Source: Gigaspora rosea | Lineage: Eukaryota; Glomeromycota; Glomeromycetes; Diversisporales; Gigasporaceae | DNA length: 64,000 nucleotides | Assembly (NCBI GenBank): GCA_003550325.1 | Contig: QKWP01001745.1 | Location: forward strand, 29,206-93,205 | Reading direction: 5' to 3' | Part shown: one piece after another, positions 33,026 through 45,317 of the stretch | How positions within the stretch are numbered: the stretch's first letter is position 1 | Layout of the letters: the number at the start of each line of letters is the position of its first letter | Notes under the pieces: generated by a model | Databases searched by the model: none | Told to the model about the DNA's origin: nothing | Seen by the model: the letters and a program-made list of their open reading frames with translations, nothing else | Translations under genes and position numbers: made by a program

Positions 33026-34590
33026 TCAAAATAGCCTACATACGGCAGAATTTCACAAATTTTTCCTTTCTTCACTTAATCTTGCAAAATATTCTTGCAA
33101 TTTCATGAATGAGTCCTTGAGAATAAATTGACTTCAGATCTGAAGCTATACAGTACAAGAAATTCAATTAATCTTTCCCACTTATTGCATTCTAAAATTG
33201 AGTTAGGCAGATATAAATTAGATTAAAGTTCGAACAGAATCGGTAGCAATAAAAAATTCACTAAATATTTTCACTATTAAAGTTTTTCTTTAATATACTC
33301 GTACCTTATTCACCTTAATTCTAAGCACGTTCACTCACTAATAAAATCCACTAGACATATTTCTAACACCATTGATTAAGGCACTTAAGAATGCCTGAAT
33401 GAAGTTTAAAGGCCCTATAATTCGAACAGTATAAAATTGGTAAGTAATGCTACAGATAAAACCAATGCGAATAAAGAGGTATTGAAAAATTGTAAAGTTT
33501 TTTTGATCCATAGCCCGTCTAGCTAGTAAAATTTTATCAAAATTTTTGAGTTTCGCGCTGCTAACCTTTGAACGAACATAAAAGCTTGCAATTTTTCAAG
33601 TCTCATTCACTTTTCAACGAGAGTCAATAAGAGCGGATCAATGTGGATTATTTAAACTATACCTGATACGTATTATACTATACATTCATGTTTTTAATCA
33701 GGAGTTTCTAGTAATAAATTAATGTGTAAAAAATTCACTGAAAAGAGGGCGTACAAAAGCCAATAAATCCGTGTAGATCATTCTAGAACACAATGTAATA
33801 TGTCTAATTTGGGTATATTCCCTGACTGCAGTAAAAAAAGGAGATTTTTCATAGTGATCGTCATGCACAAAAACCTGTTAAAGCGATGTTTGGACAATTC
33901 TCATACAATAGATAAATATAGGACTATGGCGAATGCTTTTACAATACCGTATGTGGTTAAGATTTGGCACTATTTGATCATAACTAGTCTTAACATTTTT
34001 GATTACGAATTGCATATCCAATCAAAAGCGTTAAAGCATATCATATATTGCTACATTAGTTTTAGCACACTGACCACATTTTGAATATAACCATGATTTT
34101 ATCGGTTTGGTAGATCGACATAAAACTACCGAAAAAATAAAAAATGGAAAAATCGAGAAATCAATAATCTAAATCTTTTAGCGGAATGTAATTTTTTTAT
34201 TAATATCATGAATTTTTTTTATCCATTGTGGAACTATTGTTCTTGTTCTTGCACTTGTTTCGAACTTAAGACCATTATACAAAACGCTTTAGCATATATT
34301 AGGTAATCAAATTCTTTCGTTCTCATCTTCGATAATCAGAGATTATCATTTAATCAGGCCAATAAAAAATCCTACGGAAAAAATTGAAAATTGCCAAATA
34401 TTGAGCGAATAGACATGCAAATTTGTATCGGGCCACCGATATTTACGTCTAAAAAGCACATTTTCACTAATGGTTGTTATAGCATTTGTAATTTTATTCT
34501 ACGGATAATCACATAGCCTTACATATAACAAAATGATCCGAATTACAAAAAACGATCATAATTAATTGACTTTGCGCTAAGAAATTAGGC
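33026..34590. other. Intergenic DNA, no supported gene
   Basis: A 94-codon ORF at 33800-34084 (MSNLGIFPDCSKKRRFF...) has no recognisable motif or neighbour and is left as unlikely. The part 34300-34520 is related to 26770-27000. Confidence 0.5.
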
Positions 34591-34624
34591 GCTCGAATTA
34601 CCATCCAGTAGCATTCAAGATGGT

Positions 34625-34945
34625 CCATGCGATGATAGACACGTGAAAATTAATCATCAAGACAGCCCATGCGACGATAGACAGGTGAAAATTAAGCACC
34701 AAGTGACATATAGCATCACGTGGACCAATCAAATCCAAGATTTTGCGGAGATACGCCATCCTGTCCCATCGTATAACCATCACTACGTGATATGCATCAC
34801 TCCGTTCCTGGTATACACTTCGTGATTGCATGATTGCATCACTCCGTTCCTGGTATACGGAAATCAGATTTTTTTTTTTTTTAATTCTTATTTTTCTTAA
34901 AATAAGGTGGCTGCGCGACGCAGTCGCACTAGAAGCCAGGAACGA
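34625..34945. repeat. Short tandem duplications at a CCAGGAACGG repeat end
   Basis: CCATGCGA(T/C)GATAGACA occurs twice about 45 bp apart (34625-34712). ATCACTCCGTTCCTGGTATA occurs twice (near 34797 and 34838). GGCTGCGCGACGCAGTCGC plus CCAGGAACG lies at 34910-34945. The two short ORFs crossing here are by-products of the repeats. Confidence 0.65.
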
Positions 34946-34951
34946 ATGCAT

Positions 34952-36650
34952 ATAGTTAACAAATAGTCTAAGTAAACATAAATAGGAAATTAAGTGAGAA
35001 TTTCATTAATAGTTGTTGTTTCTTATTAATTATTTATTTAGATTTACTAATCCTTTATTTTTTAACTTAGAATAAAAAAATCATGATTTTTTTTGCAATC
35101 CGAAAATGTGTACCAGGTGTACTTTAGATGATTATGTAATAATCCGGAACAACCTCTGGAAACAACTTTTTAACAATAGAAATCGATATTCATAAGATAT
35201 ATTTGTTATGGTGTTTTTATTTATGCTAACATTTTTTAATAAGCTATTACTTTTTTGGAGGCTTCTTTGTGTGTAACCCTTATCCTAATTTTAATTAAAA
35301 AATAAAAAACGGCTTTAGACGTCTCCCATTTTGGGGGTTACACACTCCGCAATTATATACGTACTCTTTCATATTAATCATGTGAGAAGTATTGTATGGT
35401 AAGGCTAGATTATGCAATTATAAGTCAAAAATGAAAATTATTAGCAAGATTTCCGAGATATACCAATATATTTAAAAGTCCGAAAACCTGGTTTTCTTTG
35501 CGGCACTTTTAATTACGTATCTCATCGGTATATCTCGGATCACTGATCAGAGCTGAATCTTGCTAATAATAAATAATTAACTATAATTAACGAGATCTGG
35601 TTTTCCCTTGGTGGCACTAAAACAATACAACTGCCTATTAACAACGAAGCTTCACAATGTTATGTGAACCTGATAAAATAATGTTGGAATAAAGAAAGAT
35701 TCAGAAAAACGGTCAGCAGAGTTAAAATAAAAATACAGTGAAAATTAGCATTTTTACATTTTCTAAATGAAATTTAAATATATTTAGTCATTATCAAGAG
35801 ACTATATTAGAATATGTAAGCAATGGTTGGGTTCGAAAGCGAATTTAGTTTAGGTTTTTTAAATTGTTATGGTAATTCAATATATATTCAATAAAATAGA
35901 TAGACGAGAATAATTAAATGTTAAATGTATAACCAATATATTTGGCTTATAATGCAAAAGAATCTTAGCATTGAGTTTATGTATATAAAAACGTGAATGC
36001 CAACCAATCAAATTTCGAGTTTTACGATAGCTCAAAGCCATTTTCAAAATGAGATACTTCAAAGGTTTTTGGTAAAAGGAAAAAAATATAGAGATTATAA
36101 AAATATGAAAAGACAAAAATTTTTTGTTATAATAAAGAATACTAAATATATTGTAAGAACAAATATTAGCTTAGAAGTGAAAACGATAATAATCTCCAGT
36201 TTTTTCTTTTTTATTTATTTCTTTAAGAAATTCTGATAAAGTAGTAAACGTTGAAGAAATATTTGAATTAAATTGAATAGATAGAAATCTGATATAATTT
36301 TTGATATGAATTATATGAATTGCTAGTAATGGTTTGGTGTGGTTTTGAAACATTTGTAATCCAAATGCCCAATTGTATCGCTATGGTGATAATAATGGTG
36401 CTTGTAATGATAGAGATGATGATAATTGTAATTGTACTTGTTGTAATAGTACTTGTGATGATTGCAGAAGTTGCATTTGTGGTAATGCATCTGGTAATAA
36501 TTATAGGATAAATTACAATTTAATTTATACAGTTTAAAGTACTTTTTAAAAATGTAACATTTCACAAGTAAAAAATAAAAATCAACCCCGTTTCTATCTT
36601 CGAAAAAGCGCCAACAGTCACTATGCAAAATAATCCCAAATAATTCCACA
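34952..36650. other. Intergenic DNA with one palindrome
   Basis: An imperfect palindrome at about 35440-35572 pairs TTATTAGCAAGATT and GAGATATACC with GGTATATCTCGG and AATCTTGCTAATAA. A truncated end of the 31182 MITE family is near 35310. ORFs at 36320-36511 and on the opposite strand are low-complexity (GTAATGATGATAAT-like) and are not called. Confidence 0.55.
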
Positions 36651-36664
36651 CCTAGAGGTACCTT

Positions 36665-37053
36665 TAGAGATGTGCGAATGCAAGTTTTTTGGCTTTGCAT
36701 CACATAATGCAGCATTATGTCACATGATGCATTATGCAATTCTGTACAATATGCTATGGCCTATATGCAGTGAACAGAATTTGTATTATTACTGAGAGGT
36801 TATCGGATTTGAGAACATAAATATTTGATTTATATGGTGGAAACAGACCTGGTAGATCAATTTTTTATTGGATTTCACAAGTTATAAATTTGATAGGAAC
36901 AAGTGTCTATAAAGCAATTGTTGAAGAAATGAATGAATCAAAATTACATAATAACTTCTATGTGCATTTTTAAATTTTAGCCAACTTGCATCGCATTATG
37001 TAGCATTATGTAGCATGCAACATCGCCTACATAATGCGTACGGCACATCTCTA
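36665..37053. mobile_element. hAT-like foldback element built from GCATTATG words
   Basis: Ends are TAGAGATGTGCG and (complement of right) TAGAGATGTGCC, with an exact 8-bp duplication GGTACCTT at 36657-36664 and 37054-37061. The subterminal regions consist of GCATTATGTAGCATTATG and CATAATGCAGCATTATG words in both senses. The end sequence and duplication length fit the hAT superfamily. Size is 389 bp and it has no transposase. Confidence 0.92.
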
Positions 37054-37061
37054 GGTACCTT

Positions 37062-37585
37062 ACTTAGAAGGTGAAAGTTCTACGTATACTGTAACTATAG
37101 AACTATATGTAATTGGTAAAGCATTAAATATAGCTAGGTCATTGAAAAAAATTAACAGTACAAATTTTTTTTAGAAGTAGATAAACGATTTCTAAACTAT
37201 GTTGGCGAGGTTTTAAAGCATAGAAAACGTTAATATATGAGAGTAGAGTTAGTAATAATTGTTAAAACTTTATATACGTATATATATAAAAATTACTACA
37301 AGACTTTAATGAATCTTATCATAACGAGCTCTCGGTATAATAAACTATAGTTCCTTAAAAATTAGTTCGGTGTAAAAGGCGTAATAATCATTTAATATAT
37401 ATATAGACTTTTCTTCTTTATTCTTTTAAAGTAAAAAATTGGTTTTATGAATATAATGTAATTTAAGTCACATGTTGCGCAAATGTCCAATCATAATATG
37501 TTATGCAGTATCATGGGATCGACCAATCATGAGAAATTATCCTATTTGGTAATAATTGTGGTAATTTGCGCGGGCCCCGATTTTT
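37062..37585. other. AT-rich intergenic DNA
   Basis: Nothing recognisable was found beyond TA-rich microsatellite stretches near 37275 and 37400. Confidence 0.5.
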
Positions 37586-37860
37586 AAATAAACTAAGTGC
37601 GTGAGATAAAAATCTAGGGTTAGGGCCTTAACGTTAGAGTCTATTGGGTTAGAATGATTTTAATATATGTAAAATTTCATTCCCGTCGTTTTTAATTAGT
37701 GCGATTTAAACATTGGTTTTTGCATATTTTCGCTTTTTTCTTCTTTTATGCGTGTTTGGATTCTTCGTCGGGCTGATCCGGAATAGTCAAAATTTGCACT
37801 CTCCGATTGGCCATTTTCTCTCCAGGAGTTTGTATTACATGCGCAAATAAGTGGATGCGG
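37586..37860 (+). repeat. Dispersed repeat, copy 2 (partner at 2380)
   Basis: Homologous to 2380-2612. This copy is longer in the middle (GCATATTTTCGCTTTTTTCT insert) and ends AAATAAGTGGATGCG, immediately before the GACGAAA-type element. The antisense ORF over this region is not convincing. Confidence 0.8.
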
Positions 37861-37865
37861 GCTTA

Positions 37866-38330
37866 AAGATATTTGACGAACTATTTTTGAATTGACGAAT
37901 GGTTTCGTCAAATGACAATCCTGACGAAACCGTTTATGAATGACGAAACTGTTGATGATTGACGGAACCATTAGATGAAATTAATATTTGTTATAAAATA
38001 TAAAAAATAACACTATAAAAGAGATAATATATAGCTTTATTTATTATCTTTTCAAACTTTTATGATATATTTTTTAAGTGCTAAAGGTAATGTATTTTTT
38101 TTGTATCGGTAGTTTTTTTTTGTTAAGACTCATCGATATCTTCGGGTAATTGATACCTTCATTGGGTAATATCGGATGTGTTCATAAAAAAGAAAAATAA
38201 CCAATAAAAGTAGAAATGGAAAGATATGATAATGCAAACAAAGATATTAACTTCGAATAGATCAATTTGTTTCTATTATAAATGAAAAGAATAATTTCTT
38301 ATGCTTTATTAGTGATAGCAAATCACAATT
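37866..38330. mobile_element. Truncated GACGAAA-type element
   Basis: The left part TTAAAGATATTTGACGAACT and GACGAAACC words match the left end of 57390-58620. The interior (AAGAGATAATATATAGCTTTAT, TTTGTATCGGTAGTTTTTTT, AAGTAGAAATGG) matches 58230-58510. The right-hand GACGAAA end is missing here. Confidence 0.75.
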
Positions 38331-39030
38331 TTTTTAAAAATCCCATGCATGATGCGGGATCCGTGCGGGATTCGCAGATTGAGTGGTGTTCCTGATTTTT
38401 TACGATTAATAAAAATATTATATAAATCATCACTAGGTATATAATTTCTCATTAAAATAATAATCATTTCTTATAAATCTTACTGCATTTATTACAAATA
38501 AAAATGCCTAGATAGATTTTGCATACTTTTAAAACATTATTTGCATCTTATAATTATTAAATTTATCAATTCAGATTTGCCTTAATTTTATCAATTTGCT
38601 TTTATACTATTAAATTCAACAATTCAGATTTGTCTTAATTTTATCAATTTGTTTTTATAATATTATTATATAAATATATATTTAAAAAATTTATAAGTAA
38701 TCAGGTAAATAATCAGGTATAAATGTACTAAAATTTACAAGTAATTAGGTACATAAATACAAAATTTATAATAGCAAGGTTATATACATACAAAAATTCA
38801 TAAGTGATCCATAAGAAATTCATAACAGGCTTATAATTTCTGATTGATCAAATAGTCAATTTTATACTAATATCATATAAATAATTAGAACAAATTTTAT
38901 TTAACCTTATCATATTAAATAATCACTGAAATTGCACAATATCTTGGTGTATTATTTTATGCAAGAAATTTAAAGTTTAGATTTCTTACTTTATTAATTA
39001 TAACAATTTAAAAATTTATTTCAACATTTA
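38331..39030. other. AT-rich intergenic DNA with a short tandem repeat
   Basis: A GC-richer patch near 38340-38390 (GATGCGGGATCCGTGCGGGA) and two direct copies of a roughly 65-bp unit (TTCAGATTTG(C/T)CTTAATTTTA) at 38570-38665 are the only structures. No gene was found. Confidence 0.55.
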
Positions 39031-39230
39031 GTGTTCCTATGAATCTGAACTGAACTGAACTCAGGTCAAGTTCAGGTTCAGGTTCAGGTTCAGTATTGAA
39101 CCTGAACCTGAACATTTTTTAAAACATGTTCAGGTTCAGGTTCAGTATTGAACTTTTAGAGCTGGTTCAGGTTCAGTTCAGGTTCAGTTCATAAGTTCAT
39201 GAACATGTTCAGGTTCAGTCTAGCATTTAT
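39031..39230. repeat. GGTTCA/TGAACC foldback array
   Basis: Dense arrays of CAGGTTCAGGTTCAGTATTG and the complement TGAACCTGAACCTGAAC lie in both orientations. It shares AGTATTGAACTTTTAGAGC(T/A)GG with the second copy at 46987-47172, so this is a family and not a random microsatellite. Boundaries and target duplication were not resolved. Confidence 0.75.
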
Positions 39231-39235
39231 ATGAA

Positions 39236-39385
39236 CTAGTGATTCTAGGTTTGGGTCTGGGTTTGGTCTGGTCCAGACCAGTCTTAAACTCAAATTTTAT
39301 TATTTAAAACTTTATACTAAACTCAAACTCAATCATAAGTTTGGTTGGCTAATCCAAATTTTGCAAACTAGTTTGAGTCTGAATA
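39236..39385. repeat. GGTTTGGGTCTGG foldback
   Basis: GGGTTTGGTCTGGTCCAGACC and later AAACTCAAACTCAATC / GTTTGAGTCTGAAT words form another simple-word foldback directly next to the GGTTCA array. Ends are not defined. Confidence 0.5.
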
Positions 39386-39403
39386 AAATATATATATATA
39401 GAC

Positions 39404-40000
39404 CCTGGGTCGGATAGTGCAGTGGTTAGCACTCCGGGGTCGCACTCGCATGGTCGCCGGTTTGAGTCTAGTGGATGACAAAAACTGTGTTGGGTCACGA
39501 GTGTTAAGGATCTATATTAAGGAACTGCATCTCTTTCCATTTACGGACGAGGGTACTACAGCGATAAAAGAGTTGCATGACATAGCCACAAGGGTCATGC
39601 GGCATCCAAAAAGGAAAAAATCTGACAAGAAATGTCGTAAACATAAGGACCATCCACTATAAAAAAAAAATAGGAACAAGATAAGAGAAGAAAGTAAAGG
39701 GCACCTGACGATACTACACCGACCAAAGTGGAAAGTAGCATCTGGGTCGACGAAAAACGGCCAACCTATAAAATGACCTGGCGGAATATGTAGTTCCTTA
39801 AAGCTACCTGCAATCCGAGAAGGTACGGGCACTAGCTTGGTGGGCCTGCTGGAAATCCCTCGGGAAAAACAGACGATAGAAGGAGGTATAGCCTAGTTAG
39901 GAATTCCCTAATAAATGTAGTAACACATGTAATGTAACCTTTGAAATTTAATAAAGAGCGCCACTCGCGCCCCTAGCAATAGAACTAGGGTTTAATATCA
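39404..40000 (+). mobile_element. tRNA-derived SINE
   Basis: A pol III promoter pair is visible: box A-like TAGTGCAGTGGTTAGCAC (39415-39432) and box B-like GGTTTGAGTCT (39459-39469), spaced as in a tRNA gene. About 450 bp of unrelated, GC-richer body follows, then AATAAAGAGCGCC and an A/TA-rich tail. TA-rich tracts AAATATATATATATA border both ends and may be the target duplication. The ORF at 39417-39662 begins within the tRNA-like head and is not a gene. It would have moved by retrotransposition using a LINE enzyme in trans. Confidence 0.8.
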
Positions 40001-40600
40001 AAAAAATATATATATATATATTTTGGTACTGAACAAGTTTACTTAGAGTGAGAAGTATAAATCAGTTAGTAAAATTTAGAGAATCATAGCATTTTGTATA
40101 ATTTTATTAATAAAATTAGATTTTACTAAAATGCGCATATGGTATTTTACACATGTTACACAAAACTATTAGAATAGCCAATCAAAATTTAAGATCAGGT
40201 GTAACAAAAAATTTCGATTTTTTGTTTATTTTTTAAAAAAACATTCATATCACAAAATTTTGCTTACATCGGGAAGTTTTTATAGTGCAGACTGCGCAGA
40301 TTTTTAAAAAAACAATTATTAAAAAATTAACGCAGATCTGCGACCCTGCTGGTGATCATTGGAGAAATTTTTTTATTTTCTTCATAGATTTAATTTTCTG
40401 CGCAGATCTTTAACAATTAACAATTCAATAATCTGCGCAGGTTGTAAAAAAATAAAAAAAAAATTAAATTCAAATATTCATATATTTTTTTTATATTTTA
40501 ACAATTTAATTTATTACAAAATACAAAAAAAAATTAAAAAAAAAAATACAAAAAATAAATACAAATTACAACATAAACCCGATTCATGTTCCAATATCGC
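40001..40600. other. AT-rich intergenic DNA
   Basis: Contains a TACTGAACAAGTTTACTTAG fragment of the hairpin family found at 45400-46970 and CTGCGCAGATC words that recur near 44800-45100. No gene was found. Confidence 0.5.
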
Positions 40601-41125
40601 GCTATATTCCCACCATCATACTAAATTCCATACTAACTATTATGCTATGCCCCATACTAACTATCGTGCTACTAACTATCATGCTACATCTTGCTATGTC
40701 CCAAATTATCATACTACGTCTATCGTGCTATGTACATTCTACTATCGCGCTATCCGTAATAACAATCGTATCATACTACGTTGTTCTAAAGAAAAAAAAG
40801 AACCGTTAGTAATATATTAAAAAAAAAAAAAGAAAACTATAATAAACAGATACTAACTATCATGCTCTGTCCATTCTAACTACCGTGCTATGTTCTGTAC
40901 TATGTTCATTTTATTCTAAAGAAAGAATCTGTTAGTACTGTAATAAAAAAAAAGAATACTATCGTATACTATCCTTATTTTAATCCTTTTCAACCCCAAT
41001 TCCATGATGATAACAATATCCAACACTAATTTTCCACTCGTGTTTCCTGTCTCTGCAGATTTTTGATACCTACTTAGTCATTCTAACTATCGTGCTATGT
41101 TCTGTACTATGTTCATTCTAAAAAA
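40600..41125 (+). repeat. Imperfect ACTAACTATCGTGCTATG repeats
   Basis: A motif of about 18-22 bp (CTAACTATCGTGCTATGTTC and variants) recurs many times, broken by A-runs with GAAAGAATCTGTTAGTACTG. The 153-codon ORF at 40359-40820 is a by-product (Y, H and N-rich repeats). Confidence 0.7.
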
Positions 41126-41946
41126 AAAGAAACGTTAGTACTGTAAAAAAAAAAAAAGATCGAAGAAATTAACTGAATCAACCAATACCTTATACTGAAA
41201 GACACAAACGCACACCAACGATGGCTCCAACGATGGCTATAATGATGGCTCTAACGGATTCCTCATCTACTTTTTCGGTGTTCAATTTTAGAACTCCAGC
41301 AATCTTTTATAACTAATTTTTCTAAACAATTTTCCTTACAAAAAACGAGAGTGAGTAAGGGTTTATCAATAATTTCTATTCATGAAAGCAAATTTTCAGC
41401 ACAGTCCAAGATTTCTAAAACTACCACATCTATCAAGGTTAATATCTTCCATTCCAAGAGTTGAGCAACTGCGAAGCACAAGTCTAAAATTAAAGAAAGA
41501 TATGAGTAATAAATAAATAAACAAAATAAAACAAGAAAAACTAGAAACTTATCTTTTTAATACAAGTTCTAGTATCTCCAGGCTCCAACGACGTTGACGA
41601 CTTTTAAAATATAAAAAAAAAAATTAAAATAGAACAAAAAAAATTTATACGGTATGATCGCCAATCTGAAAAATGATTGGCCGATCATATTAGTCTTATA
41701 CGTACGGCAAAAAGAATAAAGTAAAAATAATTTAAATAAAAATTTAAATAAATAAAAAAAACGTTTACTGTAAAATAATTTAAATAAAAAAGAATTTAAA
41801 AAAATAATTTAAATAAATAAATAAAACCGTTTAAAAAAAAAACTTAAAAATAGGAGAAAAAAAAATTTATATGGAAAAAAAATTTTAAAAAATAAAAAAG
41901 AATTTAAATTAAAAAGTAAAAATAATTTAAATAAAAATTTAAATAA
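41126..41946. other. Intergenic DNA grading into A-rich low complexity
   Basis: Nothing coding was seen. From about 41600 the sequence becomes AATTTAAATAAAAA-type low complexity, which is the target into which the next element inserted. Confidence 0.55.
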
Positions 41947-42883
41947 GGGAGCTTCCAGAAATCAGCTGATTTCTGGGTGGGTGGGTGGGTTAGCTGAAGT
42001 ATCAGGTGTAATTCCGGCAAAAATTTCATAATTCCGGCCAAAGTTGCAAAATTATTTTTGACCAAAATTATAGATTTATTAATAATATTTAATAATTAAT
42101 AACTTTTGATCTACTGGACCAAATTTGATGATTCAACTACCAAAATGATCCTTTCAATGAGAGGATTCTAGCGAGCCCAAAATTGTTAAAATCCAATCAC
42201 AGGATCCTGTGATCGGAATAGTTTGTGTTACTAGTGTTACTATAAAAGTTCTATAATTTATTAACCCATTTATAGTGACACAAATTTATTTCGATCTTAG
42301 GATCCTGTAATTGGATTTTAACGATTTTGAGCTTGTTAGAATCCTCTCATTGAGAGGATCATTATGGTAGTAAAATCATTAGAATTGGCCCAGTAGATTA
42401 GAAGTTATTAACAATTAAATGTTAAATTTTAATTGTTAATAACTTCTGATCTACTATGCCGATTTCGATGTTTTTACTACCAAAATGATCCTCTCAATGA
42501 GAGGATTCTAACAAGCCCAAAATCGTTAAAATCCAATCACAGGATCCTAAGATCGAAATAAATTTGTGTTACTATAAATAGGTTATAATTATTTAATAAA
42601 TTATAGAACTTTTATAGGTACACAAATCTATTCCGAACACAGGATCCTGTGATTGGATTTTAACAATTTTGGGCTCGCTAGAATCCTCTCATTGAGGATC
42701 ATTTTGGTAGTTGAATCATCAAATTTGGTCCAGTAGATCAAAAGTTATTTATTATTTACTATTAAATGTTATATTTAACTTTTTAATAATCGTAAAATCT
42801 GATTGGCTAATTGGGGTATCAGGTGTGGGTGGGTGGGGGTAGGCTCATAGTAAACAAAAATCAGCTGATTTCTGGAAGCTCCC
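41947..42883. mobile_element. 937-bp composite palindromic element, TSD TAAATAA
   Basis: Ends GGGAGCTTCCAGAAATCAGC and the exact complement at the right (ending GGAAGCTCCC) are flanked by TAAATAA (41940-41946, 42884-42890; a TAA duplication would fit PIF/Harbinger). GGGTGGGTGGGT tracts follow inside both ends. The interior holds four alternating copies of a roughly 200-bp block (GATCTACT, CCAAAATGATCCT(C/T)TCAATG, ATCCAATCACAGGATCCT), making palindromes within a palindrome. It has no coding capacity. Confidence 0.88.
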
Positions 42884-43061
42884 TAAATAAAAAAAATTGT
42901 TTATATAAAAATATTAAAATAATAAATAAAAAAGAATTTAAAAAAATGAATTTAACTATTTTAACACCTGGTTAAAGTTATAAATTTTAACCACTCTTTA
43001 TTTTTATAGAAGTTTTTATATAAAAAATTATTCTTTAGAGATTAGAGTTAGGGTAATGGTA

Positions 43062-43703
43062 TCCCTTAGATTGTAACACAGGCAAATTTGCCTGCGTATT
43101 TTAAAATTTTTAATACAATTTTAAATATTGATTTTAGTCATATCTTCTAAGTAAAAAATATTCTTTGAGTTTTGTTTTAGTAACTTTGTTATAAATTTTT
43201 TTTAAAATCATTAGAAAACTTTAATATAATAAATGTTTAAAGTTCTTGTATTGGCATTTTTACTATTAAAATTTTTCTTTAGATTTTTTCAAATTTTATA
43301 TGTTCCCGTCTATAAAAAAAATCTTTACTTCTAATACAAGTCTTAATTTTTACAAGTAAATCATTAAAGTTGCAATAATGAAAGTTGTCATCCTTTATAT
43401 AAACTACAATATTGTCTTAAGAACTATAGTTCTAAAACTAAAACTAAATAAGATCGCAGAAAAATTGTAATAAAATTTTTTAAAAAAATTTTTTCTTAAA
43501 ATTATCTATTTTCAGCTTATATGTAACTATAATTTATTTTCTTATAATATAAAAACTAATTTTGCAAAAAAGTAATCCTTATTTTCAAATATAATTGTAC
43601 AAAGTTTTATTTAATTATTTTAGCATTTTAAAAAAGTAAATCAGAGCTAAAAAAGTGCAAAAACGCAGGCAAATTTGCCTGTGTTCTACTACAATCTAAG
43701 GGA
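43062..43703. mobile_element. 642-bp MITE, TA target, ends TCCCTTAGATTGTA
   Basis: Inverted ends TCCCTTAGATTGTA with ACACAGGCAAATTTGCCTG just inside are present at both termini and flanked by TA (43060-43061, 43704-43705). The subterminal CAGGCAAATTTGCCTG is itself a perfect palindrome. The AT-rich interior has no ORF. Confidence 0.88.
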
Positions 43704-43705
43704 TA

Positions 43706-44720
43706 GGTATATTAAGTTAGAGGATAGATTGATTATTTATATGCAAAATTAGATGCCAAAAACTTTTATTTAATAGCCCAAAGCTAGTTTTTGTAATAAA
43801 ATTTTGTGATATTGATAACTTTTTGATTTTTTTCTAAATTTTCTTAAAATTTTCTTTATTTTGTTACACAAGATCCTGCAAACTGATTGGTAAATTATAG
43901 GGTGGTTATATTACCAGAGGGGCAAGTTAGCAATACTCTAAAAAAATAATTAAAAAAAAACCATTTAAAAAATTAAATAATTAAAAAAAAAATGTTAAAA
44001 TAATTAAAAAATAAAATAAAATAAAAAATTAAAAAACAAAAAATTAAAAATTAAAAAAATAAATAAAAAAAAATAAAAAATTAAATAATTAAATAATTAA
44101 AAAAAAAATCGTTAAAATAATTAAAAAATAAAATAATTAAAAAAAATTAAAAAATTAAAAAATAAAAAATAAAAAAAAAATAAAAAATAATTAAAAAAAA
44201 GATGTTTAAAAAATTAAATAATTAAAAAAAAAAGCGTTAAAATAATTAAAAAATAAAATAATTAAAAAAAAAGTTAAAATAATTAAAAAATAAAAATAAT
44301 TAAAAAAAAACATTAAAATAATTAAAATGTATTAAATAAAAAAAAATTTATTAATAAAAAAAGCGATTTAAAAAAATTTAAATAATAAAAAAAAAAGAAT
44401 AAAAAAATTATAATAAACTGAAAAAGTAAATAAAAAAAACGTGTTTGCTTTATTTATTTATTGTTTTTTGTGCATATATGCAATTAGGTAGGAATAAAAA
44501 TTCCAGCCTTATTATGAGAATAACTAAAAATTTACTTTTATTCCCACCATTGCAAATATGCACTAGAAATGCTATTTTGTTTTTAAAAAATTTGCAAAAT
44601 TAAAATTTTTTATAAATTTTTGCTATTAAAAAAAAAGAAAAAAAAACCATGTTTATTTATTTATTTATTGGTTTGTTTTGTTTATTGTTTTTCTTGTGTT
44701 CTTACTAGCAGATAAGTATC
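43706..44720. repeat. A-rich low-complexity tract (43936-44420) and flanks
   Basis: About 480 bp of AATTAAAAAATAAAATAA-type sequence, with almost no C or G. It probably expanded by slippage. No gene or promoter can be assigned. Confidence 0.7.
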
Positions 44721-44734
44721 ATAGTTATAATTTT

Positions 44735-45110
44735 GGAGATATTACAGATTATAATAGACGGCACCTATTATAATCTGCGAAGATTATACTTTTTAAAAAT
44801 TTGCACAGATTTTTTGGCAAAAAATCTGCAAAGACCTGCAAAAATCTAAATTTTGAAAATCTTTGCAATTTTTTAAACAAGATTTTGCACTTATTTGATA
44901 AATTTGAAAATCATTACAGATTATTAATTCCTGATTCTATTATAATCTGCGAATATTATACTTTTTAAATATTTTTACAGATTTTTGGCAAAAAAACTGT
45001 GAAGAACTGCAAAAATCTAAATTTTGATGATCTTTGCAATTTTTTAAACAAAATTCTGCACTTATTTGATAAATTTAAATATTACTGCAGATTATTAATG
45101 TTTTTATTCT
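44735..45110 (+). repeat. Tandem duplication, two units of about 190 bp
   Basis: Units starting TATTATAATCTGCGAA(G/T)ATT share GATTTTTTGGCAAAAAA, CTGCAAAAATCTAAATTTTG and GCACTTATTTGATAAATTT. They are direct copies with moderate divergence. Related CTGCGCAGATC words are near 40290-40440. Confidence 0.8.
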
Positions 45111-45317
45111 CCCAATGTATGAAACCACCTTTGGGGCTCTAATAAAAAAAATTCCTTGCTAATATTTTGTATACTAATGCTCCAATAAAATCCCAGGCCT
45201 CACCCTAACCTAAAGTAATTAAAATTTATTTTTTGTTTTGTAAAAATTTATTTTTTTGTTTTGTTACACAGATTTGCAAATCTAATTTACCTATAGTGGT
45301 AAAACACTATAAGTGCG

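Noticed and set aside
33800..34084. 94-codon ORF as a possible small gene
   Set aside because: There is no recognisable domain, no neighbouring exon, and the flanks are repeat-derived.
36320..36739. Overlapping ORFs on both strands (valine/methionine-rich and tyrosine/histidine-rich)
   Set aside because: Both read a GTAATGATGAT-like low-complexity stretch; neither has a motif.
39411..39470. Possible functional tRNA gene
   Set aside because: Box A and box B are present, but the arms do not close into a clear cloverleaf and the sequence runs straight into the SINE body.
39417..39832. ORFs on both strands within the SINE
   Set aside because: The plus ORF starts inside the tRNA-like promoter, and both are explained by the GC-richer SINE body.
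40359..40820. 153-codon ORF rich in Y, H, N and K
   Set aside because: It is translated ACTAACTATCGTGCTATG-type repeat and poly-A/T, with no domain or codon signal.
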